Assembly (NCBI GenBank): GCA_002862085.1
Contig: PKCK01000048.1
Location: 1-38,632, forward strand
Origin: Planctomycetota bacterium
GTDB lineage: Bacteria > Planctomycetota > UBA1135 > GCA-002686595
Direction of reading: 5' to 3'
Length of the DNA stretch: 38,632 bases
A program made the position numbers and the translations under genes. How positions within the stretch are numbered: the first letter of the stretch is position 1; the number at the start of each line of letters is the position of its first letter. The notes beneath the pieces are model-generated. The model did not search any database and was not told the DNA's origin. It saw only the letters and a list, made by a program, of their open reading frames with translations. Shown one piece after another: positions 26,280-35,252 of the stretch.

Positions 26280-27656
26280 TCAGCCGGAGGACGCCGCCGC
26301 CCGCGCGGCCGAGGATCGCCGGAACCCGACCAGCGTCCCGAGGACCAGCAGCGCCGCGAGCACCATGAGGCCGCGCGCCTCGAGGAGGGTGTAGAGCAGT
26401 CCGCCCGAGGTCCCCCCGACCGCGACCGCGAAGGTCCGCGCCGAGAAGACGACGCCGAAGGCCCCGCCCCTGCGGTCGGCCCGAGCCTCGCCGGCCGCCA
26501 GCCCGAACGCCAGCGGACCGATCCCCGCCATTCCGACGCCCATGAGGAATCGGCCCGCGAGGAACACGGCGTAGGAGGACGTGGCCGCCTGGATCACGAG
26601 GGCGAGCGCGGCGATGCCGCCGCACTGGGCCAGGGCCCGCGCGTGCCCGACCCGATCGCCCCACGCACCCCAGAGCGGCAGCGAGACGAGGTTCGCGACG
26701 GCCATGGCTCCGAAGGACAGCGCCGTCGTGAAGGTCTCCACCTGCTTCTCGAGGTCGCCCTCTCCCGCGCCGAGCAGCCCCACGACCCGCGCCCAGAAGG
26801 TCCCGCGCAGATCGCCTTCGAAGAGCCCCTGGATGTAGAGCTCCAGGATCGGGTTGACGGCGCCGAGACCGAACTGGAGCGAGAAGACCACGAGCGCCAT
26901 GGCGCGCATGGCGGGCTGAGCGAACACCTCGGCGAGGTCGGACGAGAGGCGCTTGAACGCATCGCGCACGGGCTTGCCGCTGGAGGGCGCGCCGCCGGTC
27001 CGGCGCAGGCTCCGGTCCTCCTCGGCGCCGAACCAGACGATGAAGGCCGAGATGGTCGCGAGACTCGCCACGACGAAGAAGACCGCCTGGCGGCTGCCCA
27101 AGGCGTTGGCGAGCAGCCCGCCGAGGAGCGGACCGACGAGCCCCCCGATCGCGAGAGCGGTGCCGAGGTTGCCGGCGACGCGGCCCTGCCGATCCTCGGG
27201 CGCCGCGATGCTCACCAGCGTGATGCTCGGCGGGATGAAGCCGGAGAACATCCCCTGGCCGAGGCGCAGGGCGAGGAGCTGCCAGGGCGACGAGGCGAAC
27301 CCCATGCTGCCGACGAAGAGCGCGATGGCTGCCATCGCCCGGCAGACCATCACCTTGCGCCCGAAGCGGTCCCCCACCGCTCCCCAGACCGGCGCGGAGA
27401 TCGTCGCGCTCAAGGGCGCAGCCGCGAAGCACACCCCGGCCCACACGCTCCGACGCCCCTCGTCGGCGACTCCCATCTCCTCGAGCAGGCTCGGGAAGAA
27501 CGGGAGGAAGCTCATCATCCCGATGGAGGTGACGAGGTTGGCGATCCACACGACCCAGTACGTGCGCCGCCAGCGATCGGCGTTCGCCGCCCGAACGGCC
27601 GGCGCGCCGCCCTGCCCAGCGCCTCCAGCGGGCGCGCGCTCCTCTCCACGGTCCAT
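26280..27656 (-). CDS. major facilitator superfamily transporter
   Basis: A 458-residue polytopic inner-membrane protein with about 12 hydrophobic segments. The cytoplasmic loop 2-3 motif is GAVGDRFGRKVMV near 82 and its repeat GAWGDRVGHARAL lies in the second half. The second half also has RFLMGVGMAGIGPLAFG. It looks like the multidrug/sugar-efflux type of MFS antiporter; the substrate cannot be read from sequence. The start is the ATG at 27656, which has GGAGGGG six bases upstream; an earlier ATG at 27752 gives an unlikely charged extension. Confidence 0.9.
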   Translation of the reverse strand: MDRGEERAPAGGAGQGGAPAVRAANADRWRRTYWVVWIANLVTSIGMMSFLPFFPSLLEEMGVADEGRRSVWAGVCFAAAPLSATISAPVWGAVGDRFGRKVMVCRAMAAIALFVGSMGFASSPWQLLALRLGQGMFSGFIPPSITLVSIAAPEDRQGRVAGNLGTALAIGGLVGPLLGGLLANALGSRQAVFFVVASLATISAFIVWFGAEEDRSLRRTGGAPSSGKPVRDAFKRLSSDLAEVFAQPAMRAMALVVFSLQFGLGAVNPILELYIQGLFEGDLRGTFWARVVGLLGAGEGDLEKQVETFTTALSFGAMAVANLVSLPLWGAWGDRVGHARALAQCGGIAALALVIQAATSSYAVFLAGRFLMGVGMAGIGPLAFGLAAGEARADRRGGAFGVVFSARTFAVAVGGTSGGLLYTLLEARGLMVLAALLVLGTLVGFRRSSAARAAASSG

Positions 27657-27798
27657 GGATCCCCTCCGCTGGCGGTCCTGGAGCGTCTCCGCACCGGGGC
27701 CCGGCCCGCGTTCGAGGCGATGAGGTTGCCCGCCCCGCCCAGCGGTCGCCATGCGGAGCGCGGGAATCCGGTCCGGAAACTCGGGCGGTCTCGGGCGA

Positions 27799-27804
27799 TA
27801 CTCT
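27799..27804 (+). promoter_or_regulatory. leaderless-type -10 box (TACTCT)
   Basis: TACTCT is followed by five bases and the GTG at 27810. No good -35 is seen. The short distance implies transcription starting at or beside the start codon. Confidence 0.4.
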
Positions 27805-27809
27805 CACCC

Positions 27810-29582
27810 GTGAGCCAGCTCCTCCCCACGCGCACCGCGCTCCATGCCTCGGTCGCCCTGCTCCTCCCCGCCCCGCTCCTGGCGGCGCCGGCGGTCCCCC
27901 CGGGGGACCTGCTGGCCGTCGACGTCGAGGGCCGCCCGATCCCGGGACTGCGGCTCGAGCTCATCGACACGCAGCTCGGGGTCCACGGCGCGCCTGGACC
28001 CCGAGAGGTCCTGACGACGGGCCGGAACGGGCGCGTCGAGGTGCCCGACGCGCCCCTGCTCCCCCTCGACGTCCGGGCCGAACGAGGCCAGGGCTGGAGC
28101 GTGGCCTTCGTGCACGGCGCGCGGCGCCTCGACGCGACGCAGCCCATGGACCTCGTGGGCGCGCAGCCGCGCGTGCTCACGCTGGAGGGCACCACCGCCG
28201 TGGTCCTGGAGCGCTCGGGCACCCTCGTCGTCGAGATCGCCGGCGCCGATGCGGACGACGTCTTCCACGTCACGTTCGTCGACGACCGTCCGGAACCCTT
28301 CAGTCACCGCTCCGTCCGCGCGACGCGCAGCTTCCGCGGGCCTCGCGGGGAGCTGGAGCTGCCTCCCGGACGCGGCTCCCTCTACGTCTGCGAGGAGGGA
28401 ACCCTCGGCGCGCCAGCGCTCTCGGGCGCGCCGGGCGGCGGCTCGGTGCCTTATCTCGTGTCCGTTCACCCGGAAGCCACGACCCGGGTCGAGCTCCGCA
28501 TGGTCGACGGGCCCTTCACGACCGTGATGGCGCCTTTCGAGCAGATCCCCTTCGAGAACGTCGAGGCCCTCGCCCCTGACGGCGCAACCCCTGTCGGCAC
28601 CTTCGCCTTCCGGGAATCGCCGCTGCGCTTCGCTGCTCGCCTGCCGATCGCGATGGGGACCGGCTACGAGACCGACGCGCGACTCGGGGTCCGCCTGCCC
28701 AAGCATTTCCTGCGCGCGGCCGGCGTCCCGCTCGTGCGACCGGAGCAGGAGCGGCCCGAAGGCGCGCCGGAGCGAACGACAGCCCCGCCGCCCCTCGATC
28801 TGACCTTCACCGTCGATCTGGGAGGAAAACTCCGGCTGCCGGAGATGGACAGCGGCTGGGTGCTCATCGCCACCAACGCCGCGCTGCTCCGCGGAGGCCC
28901 CGCGGCCACCTTCCAGACGCGCTTCGTCGAGCAGATCGAGCTCGGCGTCATCGAGCTGCCCGGGAGGGCCGACCCCCGGGCCCCACGACGCGGCCAGGTC
29001 CTCGAGCCCCTCCCGCCGGAGCCCAGCTGGACCTCCTGGCTGGTCCTTCGGAGCCCGGACGGCACCCCCGCGCCGTTCCGCGAGGTCCTCGTATCGCTGC
29101 GCGACGGGACCCTGGCCCGCGCCATCACCGACGGCGAGGGACGACTCGAGGTGCGCGGCGCGCGCGGCGCGGAGGTCCTCGCTGCCGTGGCGGGCGCGCC
29201 GGGCAGGCGCGTCGAGCTCACGCCTGCATCGACCGCAGCGGAGCCCGCGGCCCTCGTCGTGTCCGCGGGCCCCGGTCACGTGGCAGGGCGCTGGACCCGC
29301 GAGAAGGGCGGAGCCCCCGTGGTCGGGGTGGTCGTCGGGCTCCTGCCCCTCGCCGAGGACGAGGTGCGGACGCGCTCGCGCTTCATGACGCGCGCTTTCC
29401 CCGTCGCCATCACCGACCGCGACGGCTCCTTCGCCTTCCCGGACCTGGATCCCGGCCGCTACGAGCTCCGCGCCGGCGAGGGCGGCGCTCTCCAGATCGA
29501 GGTGGAGGCCGGCGAGCAGCCGCGGGTCCTGCGCCTCGTCGGCATGAACCAGGACGTCACGCTCGACGAGAGCGGCGGCTGA
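27810..29582 (+). CDS. secreted protein with carboxypeptidase-regulatory-like domains
   Basis: A 590-residue exported protein. The start is the GTG at 27810, giving a standard signal peptide (TALHASVALLLPAPLLAAPA). The mature protein opens with a beta-sandwich unit GDLLAVDVEGRPIPGLRLEL and closes with PVAITDRDGSFAFPDLDPGRYEL, the typical carboxypeptidase-regulatory-like fold. In between lie further beta-rich repeats (VSLRDGTLARAITDGEGRLEV). No catalytic motif is seen. The frame stays open for 1.8 kb upstream, but that region is antisense to the MFS gene and is not coding. Divergent from the MFS gene. Confidence 0.72.
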   Translation: MSQLLPTRTALHASVALLLPAPLLAAPAVPPGDLLAVDVEGRPIPGLRLELIDTQLGVHGAPGPREVLTTGRNGRVEVPDAPLLPLDVRAERGQGWSVAFVHGARRLDATQPMDLVGAQPRVLTLEGTTAVVLERSGTLVVEIAGADADDVFHVTFVDDRPEPFSHRSVRATRSFRGPRGELELPPGRGSLYVCEEGTLGAPALSGAPGGGSVPYLVSVHPEATTRVELRMVDGPFTTVMAPFEQIPFENVEALAPDGATPVGTFAFRESPLRFAARLPIAMGTGYETDARLGVRLPKHFLRAAGVPLVRPEQERPEGAPERTTAPPPLDLTFTVDLGGKLRLPEMDSGWVLIATNAALLRGGPAATFQTRFVEQIELGVIELPGRADPRAPRRGQVLEPLPPEPSWTSWLVLRSPDGTPAPFREVLVSLRDGTLARAITDGEGRLEVRGARGAEVLAAVAGAPGRRVELTPASTAAEPAALVVSAGPGHVAGRWTREKGGAPVVGVVVGLLPLAEDEVRTRSRFMTRAFPVAITDRDGSFAFPDLDPGRYELRAGEGGALQIEVEAGEQPRVLRLVGMNQDVTLDESGG

Positions 29583-29660
29583 GAACGCCCGAAGGTCGAT
29601 TCGGTCTCGCGCACGCGCCGGCTCGGCCGGGTCCCCGCCATACGACGCCGTTCCCAAGCG

Positions 29661-31136
29661 ATGCTCCGACTGCTTCTACCGCTCCTCCTCAGCGCCGCGA
29701 CCGCGCCAGCCCTCGCGTCGCCCCAGGATCAGCGGCCTCTCGCCACGCGCGTGGACGAGGCCGTCCAGCGAGGCGTGCGCCGCCTGATGGAGACCCAGGT
29801 GCTGGAAGGGCACTGGCGCCACGGCGGCGGCGCGCGCACCGGCGCCACCGCCCTCGCCGCCTACGCATTGATCAAGTCGGGCGTGGACCGCCAGCACATC
29901 GCCGTGCGCCGCGCCATGGCCTCGCTGGAGCTCGCGAAGCCGCGCCAGACCTACGACGCGGCCTGTTTGCTGCTCCTGCTCGCCGCCCACGGGCCCATCG
30001 AGCACGCAGATCGCATCCAGGAGCTGGCGCGATGGCTCGAGGACACCCAGACGAACGGGGTCTGGGGGTATCCGGGCGGAACTCCCGACCTCTCGAACAC
30101 GCAGTACGCGGCCATGGGTCTGTGGGCCGCCGAGCGCGCCGGCGCGGAGGTCTCCGCCGGCGTCTGGCGCGAGCTCGCCCGCGCTCTGCCCCGCTACCAC
30201 CGTCGCGGCGCCTTCGGATACCACCCCGGGAACGAGAGCGAGACGATGACGACCGCCGGCGTCGCCTGCGCGTCCCTCTGTCTGCGCTACGGCGGGTTCG
30301 CCGAGAAGCGCAAGCGCACCGGGAACGACCGGAGACTCGCGGACATGCGCGACGCCGGCCTCGCGTGGCTCGGAGCCCGGTACACGGCCGAGCGACTCCG
30401 GTCCGGCGCCAGCCTCGGCTACTACCTCTACGGACTCGAGCGCGCCTGCGCCGTCGCCGACGCCCGCGAGATCAGCGGGACGGACTGGTACGAGGTCGGC
30501 GCCGAGTACCTGCTCGCCATGGAAGCGGAGGAGGGCGACTGGAAGAGCCTGTACGGCGCGCCCCTCGGCACGTCCTTCGCGCTCCTCTTCCTCCGCCGCG
30601 CGACCGCGCGCAGGTTCGTGATCTCCGGGCCCACCTCGACGAAGAAGGTGAAGGATCTCGGCCCCGAGGCGCCGTGGCTCGTGGAGCTCGCCTCCGATCA
30701 CAGGCGCAACCTCACCGCGTCGATCGCGCCGCGCGTGAAGGTCACCAGCGAGATCGCGGGCTCGCCGGCCCATGCCCTGACCGACGGGGATCTTCGCACC
30801 GCCTGGGAGGCGAAGAAGGACGACGACGAGCCCCGGGTGACGCTCGACTTCGGCCGCCGGGTCAAGGCGGACACGATCGCGGTGGGCCATCCCTACGCGC
30901 CGCACGAGACACCGGGCGCGCGCGGCCGCGCCCTGCTCGTGAGCATCTCCATCGACGGGGGCCCGCCGCGCCTCGTTCCCATGCGGCCCGAGTCGGAGCG
31001 CCGCGCGCGGATCGAGCTCCCCGAGCCGGTGGACCTGCGGAGGATCGACCTGCGTTTCCCGAAGGTGATCCCCTCGGGCAACGGCGAGCGAGGTCTCGCG
31101 CTCGGCGAGGTGCAGGTGCTGCTGCGAGCCCGGTGA
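29661..31136 (+). CDS. secreted alpha/alpha-toroid (terpenoid cyclase-like) protein with discoidin-like C-terminus
   Basis: A 491-residue exported protein: signal peptide (LRLLLPLLLSAATAPALAS), then repeated helix pairs of the terpenoid cyclase/prenyltransferase toroid fold (LMETQVLEGHWRHGG, RTGATALAAYALIKSG, TYDAACLLLLLAAHG, GVWGYPGGTPDLSNTQYAAM). No DxDD-type cyclase motif is seen, so it is probably not a cyclase. From about residue 346 a galactose-binding/discoidin-like beta-sandwich follows (AHALTDGDLRTAWEAK, VTLDFGRRVKADTIAVG). This pairing suggests binding of a carbohydrate or surface polymer. Its stop is one base from the convergent phosphatase stop. Confidence 0.72.
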   Translation: MLRLLLPLLLSAATAPALASPQDQRPLATRVDEAVQRGVRRLMETQVLEGHWRHGGGARTGATALAAYALIKSGVDRQHIAVRRAMASLELAKPRQTYDAACLLLLLAAHGPIEHADRIQELARWLEDTQTNGVWGYPGGTPDLSNTQYAAMGLWAAERAGAEVSAGVWRELARALPRYHRRGAFGYHPGNESETMTTAGVACASLCLRYGGFAEKRKRTGNDRRLADMRDAGLAWLGARYTAERLRSGASLGYYLYGLERACAVADAREISGTDWYEVGAEYLLAMEAEEGDWKSLYGAPLGTSFALLFLRRATARRFVISGPTSTKKVKDLGPEAPWLVELASDHRRNLTASIAPRVKVTSEIAGSPAHALTDGDLRTAWEAKKDDDEPRVTLDFGRRVKADTIAVGHPYAPHETPGARGRALLVSISIDGGPPRLVPMRPESERRARIELPEPVDLRRIDLRFPKVIPSGNGERGLALGEVQVLLRAR

Positions 31137-31137
31137 C

Positions 31138-33027
31138 TCAGCGCGGCGCGAGCTCGGCCGCTGTTCGCGTCGCCTCGAAGAGCACCTCGTCCGGTCGATG
31201 GAAGACGGCGCGCACCCGGTCCTCGGTCGCGCTGAGCTCGAGGACGACCTGGCCCGCGCCGCTGTCGAAGAGCAGGCCCGGGTGCGGCTGCTTGGCAGCG
31301 CCGATGACGCGCTCGTGCATCGGCGAGCTGATCAGCTCGAGCAGCGGATAGCCCACGGTCCCGGCCGTGTCGTGCTCGATCGCGCGCGGGCGGTGGATGT
31401 CGCCGCCCACGAGGAGGACGCCGCTGATCCCCTCCTCGCCCAGGAAGCGGCAGAGGCCCTCGAACTCCGCGGGATAGGCGCCCCAGTGGTCGGTCTTGAA
31501 GGGGCGGACGGCGCCGTTCCAGACCATCCCGCAGGCGAGGACCTTGAAGGGCGCTTCGGAGGCGCGAAGCCCCTCGCGGAGCCACTTCCACTGGGCCGCG
31601 CCGAGGAGCGAGAACTGCTCGGGGTCGTGCTCGCTCTGCTCCGTCCGCGCGAACCACCGGGTGTCCAGCAGGAAGACCTCGAAAGGACCGCGGCGGAAGG
31701 AGCTGTGAATGCCCTTCCCGTCGCTGCCGTAGGGCGACTGCCATGGTCCCCCCGAGCGCGCGGCGACGAACGCCGCGCGGCTGTTCTCCTTGCCCGGGAG
31801 CCGGCCGTCCACGTCGTTGCGCCCGAAGTCGTGATCGTCCCAGACCGACGCCATGATCGGCGTGCGCGCCGCGAGGTCACGGAACGGCGGGAAGGCCGCG
31901 AACTCCTCGTACCGGCGGCGCTGGACGGCCGGGTCGGTGGAGTCGATGTAGGGCGTGTCACCGAGGAGCACGAAGCCGTCGGGCGCGAGCGCGAGCGATC
32001 GGCGCCACGTCGCCGCGGTGATCTCGTCCTCGTCCGCGCACGACCCGAAGAGCAGCCGCACGTGGGAGGGCGCTGCGGGCGCGGGCGGCGTCGCGCCGGC
32101 GTCGCGGACGCGTCGGTCCGCGCGGACCGGTCCCGTGTCGCCTCCGTCGGGGTCCCAGCGCGCCTTGTAGAAGCGCTCTCCCTCCAGCCTCATCGCGCCC
32201 GGCGGGTTCGCGAAGCGGACCGTGTCGCTCCACCACTCACCCTCGTCGGCCTGGACGAAGGCGATCCGCCCCGTGCGCGGGTGCACGTCCACGCTCTTGA
32301 CGTGATCGAGCCCGCCGAGGTCCGGGTGCAGCCGGAACCGCTCGTGGTCGCGATCGAACAGCCAGACGTGCGCTCGCGTCGTGACGATGAGCTCCGCGGA
32401 GCGCGGTACCGGCCGGAGGTCGTGGCCGTCCGCGTCCTCTCCGCCGGGGAGTTCGAAGGCGGGCCCGGGCTCGAGCGCGCCCGTCGCCGCGTCGACGTCG
32501 AAGGTCAGCAGCTCTCCCATGCCGAGGGCGTAGAGGGTCGCGCGCTCCTCGTCGTGGACCACGCCGTGGGCGCTCGGCAGCGCGATGCTCTCCGACGCGC
32601 CGCCTCCGGCGTACACCACGAGCCGGTTCCCCTCGGCGTTCACGGAGGCCGCCGCGACGTGCCGGTCGCCGGGCAGCGCGGCGATCGAATGCGCGTTGGG
32701 AACCGCCGCCGAGAAGAGCACCTTTCGCGTCCGGCGGTCGAGCGCGAGGACGGCGCCTCCCGAGGAGGCGATGAGGAGCCGGCCGTCCGCTGCGGGCTTG
32801 CACTCGTCGGTGGTCCCGAACCGGCCGCGGAGCGCTTCGGGGACGCCGTCGAGAGCGCCGGGGAGGATGCGCTCGACGATCAACGGTGCGCCCGGCGCGA
32901 ACTGCGTGCTCGCGGGGTCCCCGGCGAAAGCGACGCCGAGGACCTCGTCGAAACCGCAGGTCCAGAGGGAAGGGGCCGGCGTCGAGTCCTGGTGGAGGGG
33001 AAGGAGGAGGAGCGCGGAGAGAAGCAT
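31138..33027 (-). CDS. PhoD-like phosphatase with N-terminal propeller domain
   Basis: A 629-residue secreted protein (signal MLLSALLLLPLHQDS). Residues about 20-300 form a beta-propeller-like domain with repeated strands (DGRLLIASSGGAVLALDRRT, VVHDEERATLYALGMGELL, VDVHPRTGRIAFVQA), possibly DUF6528-like. From about 320 the PhoD metallophosphatase domain follows: LLFGSCADED, LLGDTPYIDS, SVWDDHDFGRNDVDG near 393, LLDTRWFAR, and GGDIHRPRA near 539, the Fe/Ca site residues of the family. It should hydrolyse phosphomono- or diesters outside the cytoplasm. Divergent from the ABC-F gene. The fusion is unusual, since most PhoD proteins have a different N-domain. Confidence 0.85.
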   Translation of the reverse strand: MLLSALLLLPLHQDSTPAPSLWTCGFDEVLGVAFAGDPASTQFAPGAPLIVERILPGALDGVPEALRGRFGTTDECKPAADGRLLIASSGGAVLALDRRTRKVLFSAAVPNAHSIAALPGDRHVAAASVNAEGNRLVVYAGGGASESIALPSAHGVVHDEERATLYALGMGELLTFDVDAATGALEPGPAFELPGGEDADGHDLRPVPRSAELIVTTRAHVWLFDRDHERFRLHPDLGGLDHVKSVDVHPRTGRIAFVQADEGEWWSDTVRFANPPGAMRLEGERFYKARWDPDGGDTGPVRADRRVRDAGATPPAPAAPSHVRLLFGSCADEDEITAATWRRSLALAPDGFVLLGDTPYIDSTDPAVQRRRYEEFAAFPPFRDLAARTPIMASVWDDHDFGRNDVDGRLPGKENSRAAFVAARSGGPWQSPYGSDGKGIHSSFRRGPFEVFLLDTRWFARTEQSEHDPEQFSLLGAAQWKWLREGLRASEAPFKVLACGMVWNGAVRPFKTDHWGAYPAEFEGLCRFLGEEGISGVLLVGGDIHRPRAIEHDTAGTVGYPLLELISSPMHERVIGAAKQPHPGLLFDSGAGQVVLELSATEDRVRAVFHRPDEVLFEATRTAAELAPR

Positions 33028-33167
33028 GGGCGGTGCGGACGCAGGGGCGACGGGGCACGGGCTGCGCGTGAGATCCTAGGGGGCGGACGGACGAATCCGG
33101 GGACGCGCGGCCGGACGGCGGGCCGAATTCGCCGAAGCCTCGCCGGGCCGGCGCAGGCACCCGCGGC

Positions 33168-33173
33168 TACCCT
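33168..33173 (+). promoter_or_regulatory. leaderless-type -10 box (TACCCT)
   Basis: TACCCT is followed by nine C-rich bases and the ATG at 33183 of the ABC-F gene, with no Shine-Dalgarno. The spacing fits a leaderless mRNA. Confidence 0.45.
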
Positions 33174-33182
33174 CTCCCCCCC

Positions 33183-35123
33183 ATGACCCTCATCCGGCTC
33201 GAAGGCGGCACCAAGGGCTTCAACGACCGCACCCTCTTCGAGGGCATCGATTTCGAGCTCGCCGACGGCGAGCGCGTCGGACTCGTCGGCCGGAACGGCT
33301 CGGGGAAGTCCTCCCTGCTCAGGATCCTCGGCCGGGTCGAGCCTCCCGACGAGGGAACGGTGACCGTGGAACGCGGACGGCGCGTCGGCTACCTGGAGCA
33401 GGAGCCGGAGATGGACCCCGAAGCGCTCGTCCGCGACGTCGTCCGCGGCGGGCTCGAGGGGCGCGATGAGACCCTCGCCGGGATCCAGCGCGTGCACGAC
33501 GCCATGGCGGCGGGCGCGGAGGGAGAGGAGCTCGAGAAGCTGCTCTCGCGCCTCGACGTCCTCGAGAAGGAGCTCGAGGCGCGCGGAGGCCACGACGTCG
33601 AGCACCTGATCGAGGGCACCCTCGATTCGCTCGACGTGCCCGACCCGGACCAGCGGTGCGGCGCCCTGTCCGGCGGCGAGCGGCGTCGTGTGGCTCTCGC
33701 TCGCCTCCTCGTGTCGCGGCCCGACGTGCTCCTCCTCGACGAGCCCACCAACCACCTCGACGCCTTCGTGACCGACTGGCTCGAGGACTGGTTCCTGGAG
33801 ACGCGCACCCCGCTCGTCCTCGTGACGCACGACCGCTATCTCCTGGAGCGCGTCGTCGACCGCATCGTCGAGGTCGATGGAGGAACGCTCCACTCCTACG
33901 CGGGCGGATACAGCGACTACCTGGAGGGGCGAGCGGCACGCCTCGCCGCGGCCGAGCGCGCAGAGGCCGCACGGCTCGTCGTGCTGCGGCGCGAGACGGC
34001 CTGGATCCGGCGCGGCCCGCCCGCGCGGACCACGAAGTCCAAGGCCCGTATCCAGCGGTACGAGGACCTGGTCGACGCGGCGCCCGAGCTGGCTCCCCAG
34101 GACCTCGAGCTGCAGATCCCGCCCGGCCCGCGCCTGGGCACCCGTGTCGTTTCGTTGAAGGGAGTCTCCAAGGCCTACGGTGAGCGGACCGTCCTCGCCC
34201 CCCTCGAGCTGGAGATCACGGCCGGCATGCGCCTGGGGATCATCGGCCCGAACGGCGCGGGCAAGTCCACGCTGCTGCGGATCCTCACCGGCGCGCTCGA
34301 ACCCGACTCGGGCGTGCGAGAGGTCGGCGAGACGGTGCAGTTCATGGGCATCGATCAGGAGCGCAGCGCGCTCGACCCGGCCCTCTCGGTCGCGGAGAAC
34401 GTGGCCGGCCGCGGCGACGTCGTGCACGTGGGCGGGCAGCCCGTGCGCATCGAGAGCTTCCTGGACAAGTTCGGCTTCGACGCCCGCATGCGGAACTCGC
34501 CCCTCTCGACGCTCTCGGGCGGCGAGCGCGGGCGCGTGATGCTGGCGAAGCTGCTGCTCGAGGGCGGGAACCTCATCGCGCTCGACGAGCCCACCAACGA
34601 CCTCGACCTCGCGACCCTGCGGGCGCTCGAGGAGGCCCTGATGGTGTTCCCCGGCGCGGCCCTGGTGGTGACCCACGACCGCTGGTTCCTGGACCGCATC
34701 GCCACCCACGTGCTCTACGTCGATGGCGCCGGCGGGACCCGTCTCCACCACGGGGACGTCTCCGCGCTCATCGCGGAGATCGCAGCGGAGCGGGAGGCCG
34801 CGCGGCTCGCGGAGCAGCGCGCGCGCCGTGAGGAAGCCGCCGTGGCGGGCGCGGCGCGCGAGGCAGCGGCGGCCGCCGGCGAGCCGAAGAAGAAGCGGCT
34901 CTCCCCGTGGCAGGAGAAGGAGCTCGAGGAGCTCATGCTCGAGGTCGCCGAGACCGAGGAGCGCGTCAGCGCCCTCGACGCGATCCTCGCCTCCCCCGAG
35001 CTGTACGCGGCAGGGGCCGACCCGGGACGAGCGCGTGAGGTCCAGGCAGAGCGCGACGCAGCCGCGGCCGAGCTCGAAGGTCTCATGGCTCGCTGGGAGG
35101 AGCTGGAGGCCCTCGCAGGCTGA
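33183..35123 (+). CDS. uup: ABC-F family ATPase, Uup type
   Basis: Soluble tandem-ATPase of the ABC-F family, which acts on ribosomes or DNA rather than in transport. The first NBD has Walker A GRNGSGKSS near 36, signature LSGGERRR near 161 and Walker B LLLDEPTNHLD near 184. The linker RRGPPARTTKSKARIQRYEDL is Uup-like. The second NBD has GPNGAGKST near 355, LSGGERGR near 445 and LIALDEPTNDLD near 463. After about 530 comes a long Ala/Glu-rich coiled coil, the C-terminal DNA-binding extension of Uup. It has 646 residues and no membrane segment. There is no ribosome binding site; the ATG lies close behind a TACCCT box. Confidence 0.88.
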   Translation: MTLIRLEGGTKGFNDRTLFEGIDFELADGERVGLVGRNGSGKSSLLRILGRVEPPDEGTVTVERGRRVGYLEQEPEMDPEALVRDVVRGGLEGRDETLAGIQRVHDAMAAGAEGEELEKLLSRLDVLEKELEARGGHDVEHLIEGTLDSLDVPDPDQRCGALSGGERRRVALARLLVSRPDVLLLDEPTNHLDAFVTDWLEDWFLETRTPLVLVTHDRYLLERVVDRIVEVDGGTLHSYAGGYSDYLEGRAARLAAAERAEAARLVVLRRETAWIRRGPPARTTKSKARIQRYEDLVDAAPELAPQDLELQIPPGPRLGTRVVSLKGVSKAYGERTVLAPLELEITAGMRLGIIGPNGAGKSTLLRILTGALEPDSGVREVGETVQFMGIDQERSALDPALSVAENVAGRGDVVHVGGQPVRIESFLDKFGFDARMRNSPLSTLSGGERGRVMLAKLLLEGGNLIALDEPTNDLDLATLRALEEALMVFPGAALVVTHDRWFLDRIATHVLYVDGAGGTRLHHGDVSALIAEIAAEREAARLAEQRARREEAAVAGAAREAAAAAGEPKKKRLSPWQEKELEELMLEVAETEERVSALDAILASPELYAAGADPGRAREVQAERDAAAAELEGLMARWEELEALAG

Positions 35124-35170
35124 CCGCTCCCCGGGCCATGGACCGGGCTGCTCACCCTCGGATACCCTCG

Positions 35171-35201
35171 GGCCGGGCGCCTGGCAATCGCTGGCCCGGC
35201 C
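35171..35201 (+). other. hairpin between the ABC-F and Asp-repeat lipoprotein genes
   Basis: GGCCGGG (35171-35177) pairs with CCCGGCC (35195-35201). No T tract follows, so it may be a weak terminator or part of the next gene leader. The gap is 129 bases. Confidence 0.25.
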
Positions 35202-35252
35202 GCTCGCTTCCCACCCGCACCGATCCGTCCCTCCGGACGCCGCAGCACCGCC

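Noticed and set aside
26022..27809. Upstream extension of the frame of the secreted protein at 27810
   Set aside because: It lies antisense to the TrmH and MFS genes; the GTG at 27810 gives a proper signal peptide.
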